Below are positions 1 through 8,893 of a stretch of 16,077 nt of DNA, in pieces. How positions within the stretch are numbered: position 1 is the first letter of the stretch; every line of letters begins with the position of its first letter. Position numbers and translations under genes: made by a program. Origin of the DNA: Aquificaceae bacterium. GTDB lineage: Bacteria > Aquificota > Aquificia > Aquificales > Aquificaceae. The stretch is from contig WFYH01000257.1 in the NCBI GenBank assembly GCA_015490215.1, forward strand, positions 1-16,077. Reading direction: 5' to 3'. The notes beneath the pieces are model-generated. The model made no database searches, was not told the origin of the DNA, and saw nothing but the letters and a program-made list of their open reading frames with translations.

Positions 1-3000
1 GTGCCTTCCTTGATCTTGTCCCCTTCTTCAACTAAGATCTTGGCACCGTAGGGGACTGCGTGCCTTTCTACGACCCTTCCCTCTTCGTCTACAATCCCTA
101 TCGCCCCTTCACGGGATATGTTTATCCTCTCTCCCTTCCTGTTGGTTATGAGCTTGAGGTTGTAGAACTTAACCTCTCCGGAGGTCTCTGCAACGAGGAC
201 GTTCTGAACCTTCTGAGCGGTAGCCGCACCGCCTATGTGGAAGGTTCTCATGGTGAGCTGGGTTCCCGGCTCACCTATGGACTGGGCGGCGATTATCCCC
301 ACCGCCTCCCCTACAGATACTATCTTCCTCTGGGAGAGGTCCCAACCGTAGCACATGGCGCAGACGCCACGCTTTGCCTCACATGTGAGGGGTGACCTGA
401 CCTTTACCTTCTCTATTCCCGATCTTGCTATCTTCTCCGCCAACTTTTCATCTATAACCTCGTTCCTCTTGGCTATGATCTCTCCCGTGTAGGGGTCTTT
501 CACATCCTCCGCTAAGACCCTTCCGAAGATCCTGTCCTTGAGAGGGACCTTCTCCTCACCGCCCTCAACGATGGGTTCCATATCTATACCCTTGAGGGTT
601 CCACAGTCGTGCTGGGTTATGGTTATATCCTGAGCTACATCTACGAGCCTTCTGGTCAGGTATCCGGCAAAAGCGGTCTTAAGGGCGGTGTCCGCAAGAC
701 CTTTCCTTGCTCCGTAGGTGGAGATGAAGTATTCCAGAACCGAAAGCCCCTCACGGAAGTTGGAAATAATAGGGGTCTCTATAAACTCACCCGAGTGCTT
801 AGCCATGAGACCCCTCATTCCCGCAAGCTGACGGATTTGGTCCCTGTTACCCCTCGCCCCCGAGTTTGCCATCATGAATATGGGGTTAAAGACCCCGGGG
901 AACTTCTTACCGTTTTCCACCCTTTCGGACTTCTCTATTTCGTCAAACATCGCTCTGGAGACCTGATTGGTGGCATCGGACCAAACGTCTATGATCTTGT
1001 TGTAGCGCTCTTTGTTGGTGATGATGTTGTTAACATACTGGTTCCAGATCTCGTCGGTAGTCTTCAGCGCCTTGTCTATTACCTCCTTCTTGACCTTGGG
1101 AACCTGAAGGTCGTCCACACCTATGGATATACCCGCCATCGTAGCTCTCAGGAAGCCGAGCTCTTTCACCCTGTCAAGGAACTTGACCGTCTCTTCGTTG
1201 CCCACCTCTATGTAGAGCCTTGTGATCAGCTTAGAGAGTCCCTTCTTGTCAAGAACCTCGTTTACGAAGGGGACACCCTCGGGCATTATGGAGTTAAAGA
1301 GAACCCTTCCAGGGGTGGTCTCTATTAGCTTCCCGTCAATCTTTACCTTTATCTTGGCGTGGATGTCTACCTTGCCCAAGTCCAGAGCTTTGAGGACTTC
1401 TTCCCTTGAGGCAAAGATCTTACCTTCTCCCTTCCTACCGGGTATAGGTTCTTGGGTCATGTAGTAGGTTCCGAGAACCATATCCTGAGAGGGCATCGTG
1501 AGAGGTTTCCCGTGGGCGGGTGAGAGGATGTTTTGGGTTGAGAGCATGAGGATGTAGGACTCAAGCTGAGCCTCTATGGAGAGGGGAACGTGAACCGCCA
1601 TCTGGTCCCCGTCAAAGTCGGCGTTGAAGGGAGGACAAACGAGTGGGTGGAGCTTTATGGCTTTGCCCTCCACCAAAACGGGTTCAAAAGCCTGTATAGA
1701 AGGTCTGTGGAGGGTGGGGGCGCGGTTCAGGAGAACGGGGTGCTGTTTTACCACCTCCTCAAGGCACTCCCAAACTTCGGGAGCCTTCTGTTCAACGAGC
1801 TTCTTGGCGTTTCTGATAGAGGTGGCATAGCCCTTCTCCTCAAGCCTTCTGTAGACGAAGGGTTTGAACAGCTCAAGAGCCATTATCTTGGGCAGACCGC
1901 ACTGGTGCATCTGAAGCTCGGGACCCACCACTATCACCGACCTTCCCGAGTAGTCAACCCTCTTTCCAAGAAGGTTCTGCCTGAAGCGCCCCTGCTTACC
2001 TTTCAGGTAATCCGCCAAGGACTTTAGGGGTCTGCCGTTTTGGGTTACCACCCTTCCTCTCTTTCCGTTATCAATGAGAGCATCCACTATCTCTTGGAGC
2101 ATTCTCTTTTCGTTTCTGATGATTATGTCGGGGGCGTCAAGCTCTATAAGGCGTTTGAGCCTGTTGTTTCTGTTTATAAGCCTCCTGTACAGATCGTTTA
2201 GATCCGAAGTGGCGAACCTTCCGCCGTCAAGGGCTACCAAGGGTCTGAGATCGGGAGGAAGGACGGGGAGAACCTCAAGGATCATCCACTCGGGTCTGTT
2301 GCCGCTCTTTATAAAGCCCTCCACGAGCTTGAGAATTCTGAGATACTTCTTGACCTTCTGCTCGGAGACCTCTTTCAGAACCGTAGCCCTTATGTCCTCT
2401 TTGATCCTTTCAAAGACGGGAATGTTCTTCTTCTTGCGCAGGTTCTCGTAGTAGGTTCTGAGGGCTTCCTTCCCGGTCAGGTAGTCTTCACCCTGATCTT
2501 CTTTAGAGAGTTCTCCCGTCTCCACGTTGAGATACAGCTCTTCGTTTAGCACCCCGTGGATAGCCTGCTCAAGGGAGAGACCCAAGTCCTCTAAATTGGT
2601 AAAGTCCACGCCGAAGGTTCTAAAGTCCTCTGCCAAAGTCTTTATGATCTTCTCGTAGAGGTGTTTGTATCTGGTCTCAAGCTCTTTGCCTAAGTCTTCA
2701 AATCCGACGCTGTAGGGCTTTACAAGTTCTTTGAGCTTTTTGGAATATTCGTGGAGGTCTATTTGGGAAAGCACTTGCTTGAGGATCTCCGCCCCCATTC
2801 CGTATTCATACTTTTCGTCAATGGTGAAGGAATACTCTTCCTCAAACTCCTGCTCGTTTACCACCCTTAGCTTTACCCATTTGGTGGTTGTCCCGTCGTT
2901 GAGGGGGATGGTATCCTCTGCCTTCTGGAAGGCTTCCTCTTCCTCCTCCGTGGGATATTCTATGACGAGGTAAGATTCAAAGTAGACGATCCTCTCCACG

Positions 3001-3383
3001 TCTCTGGAGGTCATGTTCAGAAGCGTTCCTATCTTGGAAGGGGTGGACTTGAGGAACCATATGTGAGCCACAGGGGCGGCAAGCTCTATATGTCCGAAGC
3101 GCTTTCTCCTTTCGTAGGAGAGGGTTACCTCAACACCGCATCTATCGCATATGGTGCCCGCATACTTTTTACCCCTGTATTTCCCGCAGAGACACTCGTA
3201 GTCCTTTACCGGTCCGAATATCTTGGCGCAGAAGAGACCATCCTTTTCGGGTTTGAGTGTTCTGTAGTTGAGGGTTTCGGGTCTCTTCACCTCCCCGTGG
3301 GACCACCTTCTTATCTCTTCGGGAGAGGCGAGCATAAGCTTGATCTTCTCAAAGGGGAAAAGACCTCTCCTCTTTTGATTCAT
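1..3383 (-). CDS. rpoC: RNA polymerase subunit beta' (RpoC), C-terminus cut off by window edge
   Basis: Largest catalytic subunit of RNA polymerase. The first 1127 residues are present; the frame is open to the left edge, so the C-terminal part (roughly 450 residues if it matches Aquifex length) lies outside. In order: N-terminal zinc site C64, C66, C79, C82; a region of about residues 142-355 that is much longer than in E. coli; the active-site Mg motif NADFDGDQM with Asp at 589, 591 and 593 (bases 1599-1625); the trigger-loop segment ending [20 protein letters not shown]; and the second zinc site C927, C1001, C1008, C1011, followed by [25 protein letters not shown] sequence. All catalytic and zinc residues are intact. 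The ATG (3381-3383) overlaps the rpoB TGA as ATGA and has AGGAGG nine bases upstream, so translation is probably coupled to rpoB. Identification is secure. Confidence 0.98.
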   Translation of the reverse strand, partial: MNQKRRGLFPFEKIKLMLASPEEIRRWSHGEVKRPETLNYRTLKPEKDGLFCAKIFGPVKDYECLCGKYRGKKYAGTICDRCGVEVTLSYERRKRFGHIELAAPVAHIWFLKSTPSKIGTLLNMTSRDVERIVYFESYLVIEYPTEEEEEAFQKAEDTIPLNDGTTTKWVKLRVVNEQEFEEEYSFTIDEKYEYGMGAEILKQVLSQIDLHEYSKKLKELVKPYSVGFEDLGKELETRYKHLYEKIIKTLAEDFRTFGVDFTNLEDLGLSLEQAIHGVLNEELYLNVETGELSKEDQGEDYLTGKEALRTYYENLRKKKNIPVFERIKEDIRATVLKEVSEQKVKKYLRILKLVEGFIKSGNRPEWMILEVLPVLPPDLRPLVALDGGRFATSDLNDLYRRLINRNNRLKRLIELDAPDIIIRNEKRMLQEIVDALIDNGKRGRVVTQNGRPLKSLADYLKGKQGRFRQNLLGKRVDYSGRSVIVVGPELQMHQCGLPKIMALELFKPFVYRRLEEKGYATSIRNAKKLVEQKAPEVWECLEEVVKQHPVLLNRAPTLHRPSIQAFEPVLVEGKAIKLHPLVCPPFNADFDGDQMAVHVPLSIEAQLESYILMLSTQNILSPAHGKPLTMPSQDMVLGTYYMTQEPIPGRKGEGKIFASREEVLKALDLGKVDIHAKIKVKIDGKLIETTPGRVLFNSIMPEGVPFVNEVLDKKGLSKLITRLYIEVGNEETVKFLDRVKELGFLRATMAGISIGVDDLQVPKVKKEVIDKALKTTDEIWNQYVNNIITNKERYNKIIDVWSDATNQVSRAMFDEIEKSERVENGKKFPGVFNPIFMMANSGARGNRDQIRQLAGMRGLMAKHSGEFIETPIISNFREGLSVLEYFISTYGARKGLADTALKTAFAGYLTRRLVDVAQDITITQHDCGTLKGIDMEPIVEGGEEKVPLKDRIFGRVLAEDVKDPYTGEIIAKRNEVIDEKLAEKIARSGIEKVKVRSPLTCEAKRGVCAMCYGWDLSQRKIVSVGEAVGIIAAQSIGEPGTQLTMRTFHIGGAATAQKVQNVLVAETSGEVKFYNLKLITNRKGERINISREGAIGIVDEEGRVVERHAVPYGAKILVEEGDKIKEG

Positions 3384-6300
3384 TTCTCTTCCTCCTCTTT
3401 AATATCAACTTCATCACAACCGACGTTCTCTCCGTTTATACATCTGACATCAAGGCTTAGGGCTTTCAGCTCCCTCACAAGAACCTTGAAGGACTCGGGT
3501 ATGCCCGGCGAGTAGGTGTAGCGACCCTTTACTATAGCTTCGTAGACCTTGCTCCTTCCCTCTATGTCGTCGGACTTGACGGTGAGCATCTCCTGCAAGG
3601 TGTAAGCCGCTCCGTGAGCTTCCAGCGCCCAAACTTCCATCTCTCCGAGCCTTTGACCGCCGAACTGTGCCCTTCCTCCGAGGGGTTGCTGGGTAACCAG
3701 AGAGTAGGGACCCGTAGATCTGGCGTGCACTTTGTCGTCCACCATGTGGATGAGTTTGAGCATGTGCATATAACCCACCGTAACCTCAAAGTCAAAGGGT
3801 TCTCCCGTCCTGCCGTCGTAAAGGGTGGTCTTTCCGTTTTCGGGCAGACCCGCACGCTTTAGAAGTTCCTTTATAGCTTCTTCGCTGGCACCTTCAAAGG
3901 CGGGGGTTGCCATGGGTATACCCTTGCGTGCGAAGTCCCTCATAACCTCGTAGAACTCTTCGTCGGAGAGAGAGTTAAGAAACTCCTCTATAAACTTGGC
4001 GTTCTCTCCGGTGGGGTCCCCTATAGCGTAGGTTTCCTTCATCCACTGGGTGAGCTTCTTTCTGTCCACACCCTCCGAGAGCATCTTTCCTATCTTCTTG
4101 CCGAGTTCTTTGGCAGCCCAGCCGAGATGGGTTTCAAGGATCTGACCTACGTTCATACGGGAGGGAACACCGAGGGGGTTGAGGACTATGTCCACGGGCG
4201 TTCCGTCGGGCAGGAAGGGCATATCCTCCACGGGGAGGACCACCGAAATGACGCCCTTATTCCCGTGGCGTCCTGCCATCTTGTCACCTACTTTTATCTT
4301 CCTCTTTTGGGCTATGTAGACCTTTACCAACGTTATTACACCGGGTGGGAGGTCTCCCCTGCGGTATAGGGACTTCTGCCTTTCCTCGTATATCTTCGTG
4401 ACCATCTGGATCTGGTCCTTGGACTTTTTAACCACCTCGTTGATCTTCTCTATCAGCTCCTTGTCGGTGAAGAAGTTGTCCGGCTTGGAGATTATGTAGT
4501 TGAGGAAGGTCTTTATGAGCTTCTCGTCTATCACAGTTCCCTTGGGGTAGGTTTTCTTCCTGAGGGTTACGTCCTTTTCCAACTTCCTGCCCAGAACGAG
4601 ACCCTTAAGAACCTTGTTTCTACCCTCGATTATGAGGTTTTTCCTCTTTTCCAGCTCCTCCCTCAAAGATTCAAGCTCCTCCCTCTCTACGGTGTCTATG
4701 AGCATATTCCTGCGCTCGGAGCTTCTCCTTGTAAAGATCTGAACGTCTATTACCACACCCTCAACACCGGGCGGGCACCTGAGCGAGGTGTCTTTCACGT
4801 CCTTTGACTTCTCACCGAATATAGCCTGAAGGAGCTTCTCCTCGGGGGTGGGCTGGGATTCACCCTTGGGAGACACCTTACCCACAAGAATGTCTCCGGG
4901 CTTTACGTAGGTTCCTATCTTGACTATCCCGAGTTCGTCGAGGTGGGCGAGCGCCTTTTCGGGGACACCGGGGATCTGGCGGGTTATCTCCTCCTCACCG
5001 AGCTTGGTTTCCCTTGCCTCAACTTCAAGCTCCTCTATGTGAATGGAGGTAAACACATCATCCTTTACGAGCCTCTCGGATATGACTATGGCGTCCTCAA
5101 AGTTGTAACCTCTCCAAGGCATAAAGGCGACGAGCACATCTTTGCCGAGGGCAAGCTCTCCCCTGTCGGTGGACTGTCCGTCCGCTATGATGTCTCCCGC
5201 CTTTACCTTTTGACCTTTTTTGACGAGGGGTCTCTGGTTTACGCAGGTGTTTTGGTTGGTCCTTTGGAACTTCTTAAGGTCGTAGATGTCTATACCTATA
5301 TCAAGGGGGTTGGTGGGATCAATCTCCTCCTCGTTTACCCTGATTATGATCCTTGAGCTGCTGACCTCTTCTACCACACCGCCCCTCTTGGCAACGACCA
5401 CCGAGTGGGAGTCCCTTGCAACCTTCTTCTCCATTCCCGTTCCTATGAGGGGTGCCTCGGTAAACATCAAGGGAACAGCCTGCCTCTGCATGTTGGATCC
5501 CATCAGAGCCCTGTTGGCGTCGTCGTGCTCGAGGAAGGGTATCAGGGAGGAAGAGACGGATACTATCTGCCTCGGGGATACGTCTATGTAGTTGACCTGC
5601 TCGGGTCTGACTATCCTTATATCGTTCTTGTGTCTTGCGAGGACCCTTTCAGCAAGGATCTTTCCTTTCTCATCCGTGGGCGTGCTCTGGGCTATTATGT
5701 AGTCTTCTTCTTCGTAGGCGGCGAGATATTCTATCTTGTCGGTGACAACTCCGTTTTCCACCTTCCTGTAAGGAGTGATCAGGAAGCCGTATTCGTTGAC
5801 CTGAGCGTAGACGGTCATGGAGGTCACAAGTCCTATGTTCTGACCCTCGGGAGTCTCTATGGGACATATCCTTCCGTAGTGGGAGGGATGAACGTCCCTT
5901 ATTTCAAACTTGGCGCTTTCTCTGGTGAGTCCTCCCGGTCCCAAGGCGGAAAGCCTTCTTTTGTGGGTAAGGGCGGAAAGGGGGTTCGTGTTGTCAAGGT
6001 ATTGAGAGAGCTGCCCACCTTTGAGGAACTCCAGTATGGCGTTGGTCACGTAACGGGGGTTTATGAGATCTTGGGGTCTTATGCTGGGGTCCTCGGGGTT
6101 TATAACGGCTATCCTGTCCCTGAAGACCTTCTCCATTTTGGCTATGCCGTTGCGCACTTGGTTCTCAAGCAGTTCGCCGACGGATCTCACTCTCCTGTTT
6201 CCGAGGTGGGCTATGTCATCTTTCCTTTCACGACCAAATCTGAGATCTATCAGATACTTGAGTATGTTTATAAGATCCACCGGCAGCAGGAACCTTGCCT

Positions 6301-7786
6301 CCTCCTCGGTAAAGTCCTTTACGGGGATTTCCTTGATCTTCTTGTTCTTGAAGATGTCCTTAAAGACCTCCTCCGTTACCCTCGTTCCCTCCTTGTATTT
6401 GCCCACATCCTTAGCCAAAGCCAAGGGGGGGAGCTTTGAAAGTAGGTCTATATCCGCAGGTTTTAGTATCTTGGGAAGTTTATGAACCTTGGCGTTTATC
6501 TTTACCCTTCCCACTTTGGAAAGATCGTATCTGCTTATCTGCTTGAAGAAGGCTTCGTAGTAACTTCTTGCCCTCTCTATTAGGTTTTCAATTTCCATGG
6601 TCATGGTTTCAACGAGCCTGAGCTTCTTGTAGATCTCCATATAGCCGTAATCCCTTAGGGTGAACTCGGAGGGAACTTTTACAGGGCTCATTTTGTCGGG
6701 TTCTCTGGGGGTTGTCTCCGCTGCCAAGGTGTCAACCACAACCTTAGCGTAGGGACTTTTTACAGCCTTTTCGTTGGGCAGGATTGTGACCGACTCTACC
6801 GTAATTCTTTCGTCCTGAAGCAGGAGGGCAAGACCCTCCCAGTCCTCTATGTATCTTTCTTCTATAAACTCCTTTTCCTTTGAGGAGTCCTCAAGCTTAG
6901 CCCTGTATCTGAGTATGGCAAATATGTAGTGGTGTTCAAGGTCCTCGGGTCTGTATTCCTCTCCCGTTTCCGTATCGTAGAGGAGTCCGTCCCTGACGGT
7001 GAGCTTCCTTACACCCTCGTAGAAGTTGCTGAGTATGTCGTAGGCGGTCTCAAAACCCCATGCCCTGAGTATGGCTATACCGCTTATCTTCTTCCTGTCT
7101 ATACGGGCATGGAACATGTCGGTGGTGCTGGAGAGTTCAAACTCTATCCTTGAACCTTTATCGGGTATTATTGATCCCCTGTAGATTATTCTGGTTATGG
7201 TGCTGTCCTTCTGTTTCTCCTCTTTTTCCTCAAAGAATACACCCGTTGACCTTATAAGCTGGTTTACTATCACCCGCTCGCTGCCGTTTATGATGAAGGA
7301 TCCCCACTCGGTCATAAGGGGGATGTTTCCGAAGTAGACCTTCTTGGGAGGAGTTTCCCTTACCCCATTTTTTGTCTTCACCCTGAGCTTGAACATCACC
7401 CTGAGGGGTGCATCGTAAGTAAGTCCCTTTACCTTACACTCATCGGGGGTGTATTTCTCCTTGTAGACGAGCTTTGTCCCGCACTTGGGACACTCCACAC
7501 CCCAACCTGCGAGGAAATCCGCTTCGGGCTTGAAACCGCAGGCGTTACACTCCCAATCCCCTATCTCGTAGCCTATGTATTCAAGGGAGATGTTCCCGTC
7601 GGGATCGGTGAAAGGAAAGGAGGTTCTAAATATATACTCAAGTCCCGTGTTCTCCCGCTCATAGGGAGCCTTCTTAAGCTGGATAAAGCTTTCAAAGGAG
7701 TTCTTGGGAACTGAAAGCAGATAAGGAGGATCTAAAATTTCACTCCTTCTGCCGAAATATTTTCTTGGAAGTGCGTTGTTCCTCAT
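3380..7786 (-). CDS. rpoB: RNA polymerase subunit beta (RpoB)
   Basis: Second-largest RNA polymerase subunit, forming the active-site cleft with RpoC. I chose the ATG at 7786 (1468 residues) over the in-frame GTG at 7795: GAGGGGTGA lies at ideal distance from the ATG but overlaps the GTG. Numbered from that ATG: an unusual four-cysteine insert at C80, C83, C99, C102; the rifampicin pocket at about 590-628, with [20 protein letters not shown] and the positions equivalent to E. coli D516, H526 and S531 unchanged (Asp, His, Ser); [12 protein letters not shown] at about 893-904; a charged insert at about 1020-1135 where proteobacterial subunits also carry one; [14 protein letters not shown] at about 1165-1178; and the C-terminal [25 protein letters not shown] switch/clamp region. 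It is much longer than Thermus RpoB (about 1119) because of these inserts. Transcription probably starts at a promoter just upstream (7832-7860) plus read-through from rplL. Confidence 0.98.
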   Translation of the reverse strand: MRNNALPRKYFGRRSEILDPPYLLSVPKNSFESFIQLKKAPYERENTGLEYIFRTSFPFTDPDGNISLEYIGYEIGDWECNACGFKPEADFLAGWGVECPKCGTKLVYKEKYTPDECKVKGLTYDAPLRVMFKLRVKTKNGVRETPPKKVYFGNIPLMTEWGSFIINGSERVIVNQLIRSTGVFFEEKEEKQKDSTITRIIYRGSIIPDKGSRIEFELSSTTDMFHARIDRKKISGIAILRAWGFETAYDILSNFYEGVRKLTVRDGLLYDTETGEEYRPEDLEHHYIFAILRYRAKLEDSSKEKEFIEERYIEDWEGLALLLQDERITVESVTILPNEKAVKSPYAKVVVDTLAAETTPREPDKMSPVKVPSEFTLRDYGYMEIYKKLRLVETMTMEIENLIERARSYYEAFFKQISRYDLSKVGRVKINAKVHKLPKILKPADIDLLSKLPPLALAKDVGKYKEGTRVTEEVFKDIFKNKKIKEIPVKDFTEEEARFLLPVDLINILKYLIDLRFGRERKDDIAHLGNRRVRSVGELLENQVRNGIAKMEKVFRDRIAVINPEDPSIRPQDLINPRYVTNAILEFLKGGQLSQYLDNTNPLSALTHKRRLSALGPGGLTRESAKFEIRDVHPSHYGRICPIETPEGQNIGLVTSMTVYAQVNEYGFLITPYRKVENGVVTDKIEYLAAYEEEDYIIAQSTPTDEKGKILAERVLARHKNDIRIVRPEQVNYIDVSPRQIVSVSSSLIPFLEHDDANRALMGSNMQRQAVPLMFTEAPLIGTGMEKKVARDSHSVVVAKRGGVVEEVSSSRIIIRVNEEEIDPTNPLDIGIDIYDLKKFQRTNQNTCVNQRPLVKKGQKVKAGDIIADGQSTDRGELALGKDVLVAFMPWRGYNFEDAIVISERLVKDDVFTSIHIEELEVEARETKLGEEEITRQIPGVPEKALAHLDELGIVKIGTYVKPGDILVGKVSPKGESQPTPEEKLLQAIFGEKSKDVKDTSLRCPPGVEGVVIDVQIFTRRSSERRNMLIDTVEREELESLREELEKRKNLIIEGRNKVLKGLVLGRKLEKDVTLRKKTYPKGTVIDEKLIKTFLNYIISKPDNFFTDKELIEKINEVVKKSKDQIQMVTKIYEERQKSLYRRGDLPPGVITLVKVYIAQKRKIKVGDKMAGRHGNKGVISVVLPVEDMPFLPDGTPVDIVLNPLGVPSRMNVGQILETHLGWAAKELGKKIGKMLSEGVDRKKLTQWMKETYAIGDPTGENAKFIEEFLNSLSDEEFYEVMRDFARKGIPMATPAFEGASEEAIKELLKRAGLPENGKTTLYDGRTGEPFDFEVTVGYMHMLKLIHMVDDKVHARSTGPYSLVTQQPLGGRAQFGGQRLGEMEVWALEAHGAAYTLQEMLTVKSDDIEGRSKVYEAIVKGRYTYSPGIPESFKVLVRELKALSLDVRCINGENVGCDEVDIKEEEEK

Positions 7787-7800
7787 AGTTTTCACCCCTC
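7787..7800 (-). promoter_or_regulatory. Ribosome binding site that decides the rpoB start
   Basis: Read on the minus strand, TTGAGGGGTGAAAACTATG places the Shine-Dalgarno-like GAGGGGTGA about seven bases before ATG 7786. The alternative in-frame GTG (7793-7795) sits inside this element and could not use it. This favours a protein three residues shorter than the longest open frame. Confidence 0.7.
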
Positions 7801-7831
7801 AAGAGAAGGTAGTCTGGACCGCAAAATTTTT

Positions 7832-7860
7832 ATTATAGCATAAGAAAAACATAAAGGCAA
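7832..7860 (-). promoter_or_regulatory. Predicted rpoB promoter (extended -10)
   Basis: On the minus strand a perfect TATAAT (7832-7837) is preceded by TGC (7838-7840), giving an extended -10. A -35-like TTGCCT (7855-7860, four of six matches to TTGACA) lies at the ideal 17-base spacing. Transcription would start near 7825, giving a leader of about 40 bases before the rpoB ATG. The element lies immediately after the hairpin that follows rplL. Seen directly in sequence; activity is inferred. Confidence 0.7.
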
Positions 7861-7862
7861 AA

Positions 7863-7886
7863 TAAGGCACCCCTTTTCGGAGTGCC
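7863..7886 (-). terminator. Hairpin between rplL and rpoB, likely terminator or attenuator
   Basis: On the minus strand GGCACTCC-GAAAA-GGGGTGCC (7866-7886) forms an eight-pair stem with one G-U pair and a five-base loop, followed by TTATTTTG. The U-rich tail is interrupted, so termination is probably partial. It would set different levels for L7/L12 and for beta/beta', as the rplL-rpoB attenuator does in E. coli. Stem and tail are seen; efficiency is inferred. Confidence 0.65.
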
Positions 7887-7923
7887 CGAGTTCCAAAGAA
7901 AGCGTGTGCCGACCCAAGCACTA

Positions 7924-8310
7924 TTACTTTATCTCTACCTCCGCACCAGCCTCCTCAAGCTTAGCCTTTATCTGTTCAGCTTCCTCCTTGGAGACTCCCT
8001 CCTTTACGGGTTTGGGAGCGTTGTCAACCAGCTCCTTGGCCTCCTTAAGCCCCAGTCCGGTGATCTCCCTAACCACCTTTATAACCTGTATCTTCTTATC
8101 GCCGGCGGACTTGAGGATAACGTCAAACTCGGTCTTCTCCTCAGCAGCTGCACCGGCTTCTCCGCCGGCTGCTGCGGCGGGAGCGGCGGCAACCATAGCG
8201 GCGGCAGAAACACCGAATTCCTCCTCAAGCCTTTTAACAAGCTCGGCTACTTCAAGAACGCTCATGTTCTTGATAGCTTCCACTATCTCATCAATGGTGA
8301 GTGTTGCCAT
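7924..8310 (-). CDS. rplL: Ribosomal protein bL12 (L7/L12)
   Basis: Stalk protein of the 50S subunit that recruits and stimulates translational GTPases. It has 128 residues, the usual length. The N-terminal dimerisation and L10-binding part ([20 protein letters not shown] and following) runs to about residue 35. An Ala/Gly-rich hinge follows at about 36-57, then the C-terminal globular domain with [26 protein letters not shown] and [19 protein letters not shown]. The reading frame extends to a GTG at 8343. The ATG at 8310 is preferred because AGGAGGT lies six bases before it, the family N-terminus begins there, and the predicted transcription start (about 8340) falls inside the longer form. 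Its usual upstream partner rplJ is not here; the DedA-like gene occupies that place. rpoB lies 137 bases downstream. Confidence 0.97.
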   Translation of the reverse strand: MATLTIDEIVEAIKNMSVLEVAELVKRLEEEFGVSAAAMVAAAPAAAAGGEAGAAAEEKTEFDVILKSAGDKKIQVIKVVREITGLGLKEAKELVDNAPKPVKEGVSKEEAEQIKAKLEEAGAEVEIK

Positions 8311-8346
8311 ACCTTTACCTCCTTTCCTCCGTGGGGTAGGCACCCT

Positions 8347-8377
8347 ATTTTAACACAAACCGGTCACCAGAATGCAA
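8347..8377 (-). promoter_or_regulatory. Predicted rplL promoter
   Basis: On the minus strand TAAAAT (8347-8352) is preceded by TGT (8353-8355), an extended -10. A TTGCAT (8372-8377) stands 19 bases upstream, slightly long spacing. Just upstream is an A/T-rich stretch (8381-8398), like the UP elements of strong ribosomal promoters. Transcription would start near 8340, about 30 bases before the rplL ATG. This suits a gene cut off from the usual rplJ-linked operon. Confidence 0.6.
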
Positions 8378-8392
8378 CCGTTCCTTTTAATT

Positions 8393-8872
8393 TTAATTCA
8401 ACAAAAGCTTTCCCAAACCTTCACCTAAGAAGGCTACCAGAAGAAATCGGGGCAGTCTCCCTACAAGGGCAGCTATCAGAAAGGGAAATCTCGGCATTTC
8501 AAATATGCCCGCAAGCCAGCAAACAGCTTTAAAGGGTATCGGAGTAACCGCAGCCAGAAGGACAGCCCAAACGCCGTATCTGTGAAAAAAAGCCTCGCCC
8601 TTTAGAAAAGTCTTTTCTCCGAGCACCTTTTTTGCCACGGGTTCTCCGAGCTTCATGCCGAGAAAATGCGCCACAAGTCCACCCAAAACGCTTGCAACAG
8701 TGGCAACGAGGGCACTAGTAAAGGGGTTTAGCCCGAGGGCGGTTCCGCCCGCTATGAAAGGATCAGGGGGGACGGGCTGGATTATGCTCTCAGAAAAAGA
8801 TATCAAAAAAAGCCCCGCATAGCCGTATTCTTCAACAACTGATCTTGCCCAACTTTCAAGAGCTTCAAACAT
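8393..8872 (-). CDS. DedA/YqaA-type (VTT/SNARE-associated) membrane protein
   Basis: Small integral inner-membrane protein of 159 residues resembling the YqaA branch of the DedA superfamily. Members of the superfamily are linked to lipid scrambling or transport and envelope homeostasis; the substrate here is unknown. Visible features: an amphipathic N-terminus; a re-entrant-type segment SESIIQPVPPDPFIAGGTALG at about 27-47, with the acidic residue and proline run typical of the family; a Gly-rich helix at about 52-76; FFHRYG at 95-100; and TPIPFKAVCWLAG at about 110-122, followed by a hydrophobic C-terminus. Compared with about 200-residue DedA proteins it is short. It starts 21 bases after the GGDEF-EAL gene ends, with only a weak ribosome site, so it is probably on that transcript. 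The family call is good; the specific role is unassigned. Confidence 0.85.
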   Translation of the reverse strand: MFEALESWARSVVEEYGYAGLFLISFSESIIQPVPPDPFIAGGTALGLNPFTSALVATVASVLGGLVAHFLGMKLGEPVAKKVLGEKTFLKGEAFFHRYGVWAVLLAAVTPIPFKAVCWLAGIFEMPRFPFLIAALVGRLPRFLLVAFLGEGLGKLLLN

Positions 8873-8893
8873 GTCCCAAATGATACCAAACCT

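Noticed and set aside
609..1328. 239-codon plus-strand frame inside rpoC
   Set aside because: The minus strand here encodes conserved RpoC trigger-loop and zinc-site sequence without interruption; the plus frame has no recognisable domain or ribosome site.
5405..6439. 344-codon open frame on the plus strand, antisense to rpoB, plus many other antisense frames over rpoB and rpoC
   Set aside because: Low-complexity, Val/Tyr/Gly/Leu-rich products with no family features; they mirror the codon use of the rpoB and rpoC reading frames, which are fully supported.
8365..8395. Imperfect inverted repeat (AACGGT ... ACCGGTT) after the DedA gene as a terminator
   Set aside because: Arms are mismatched, the loop is long, no U run follows, and it overlaps the predicted rplL promoter.
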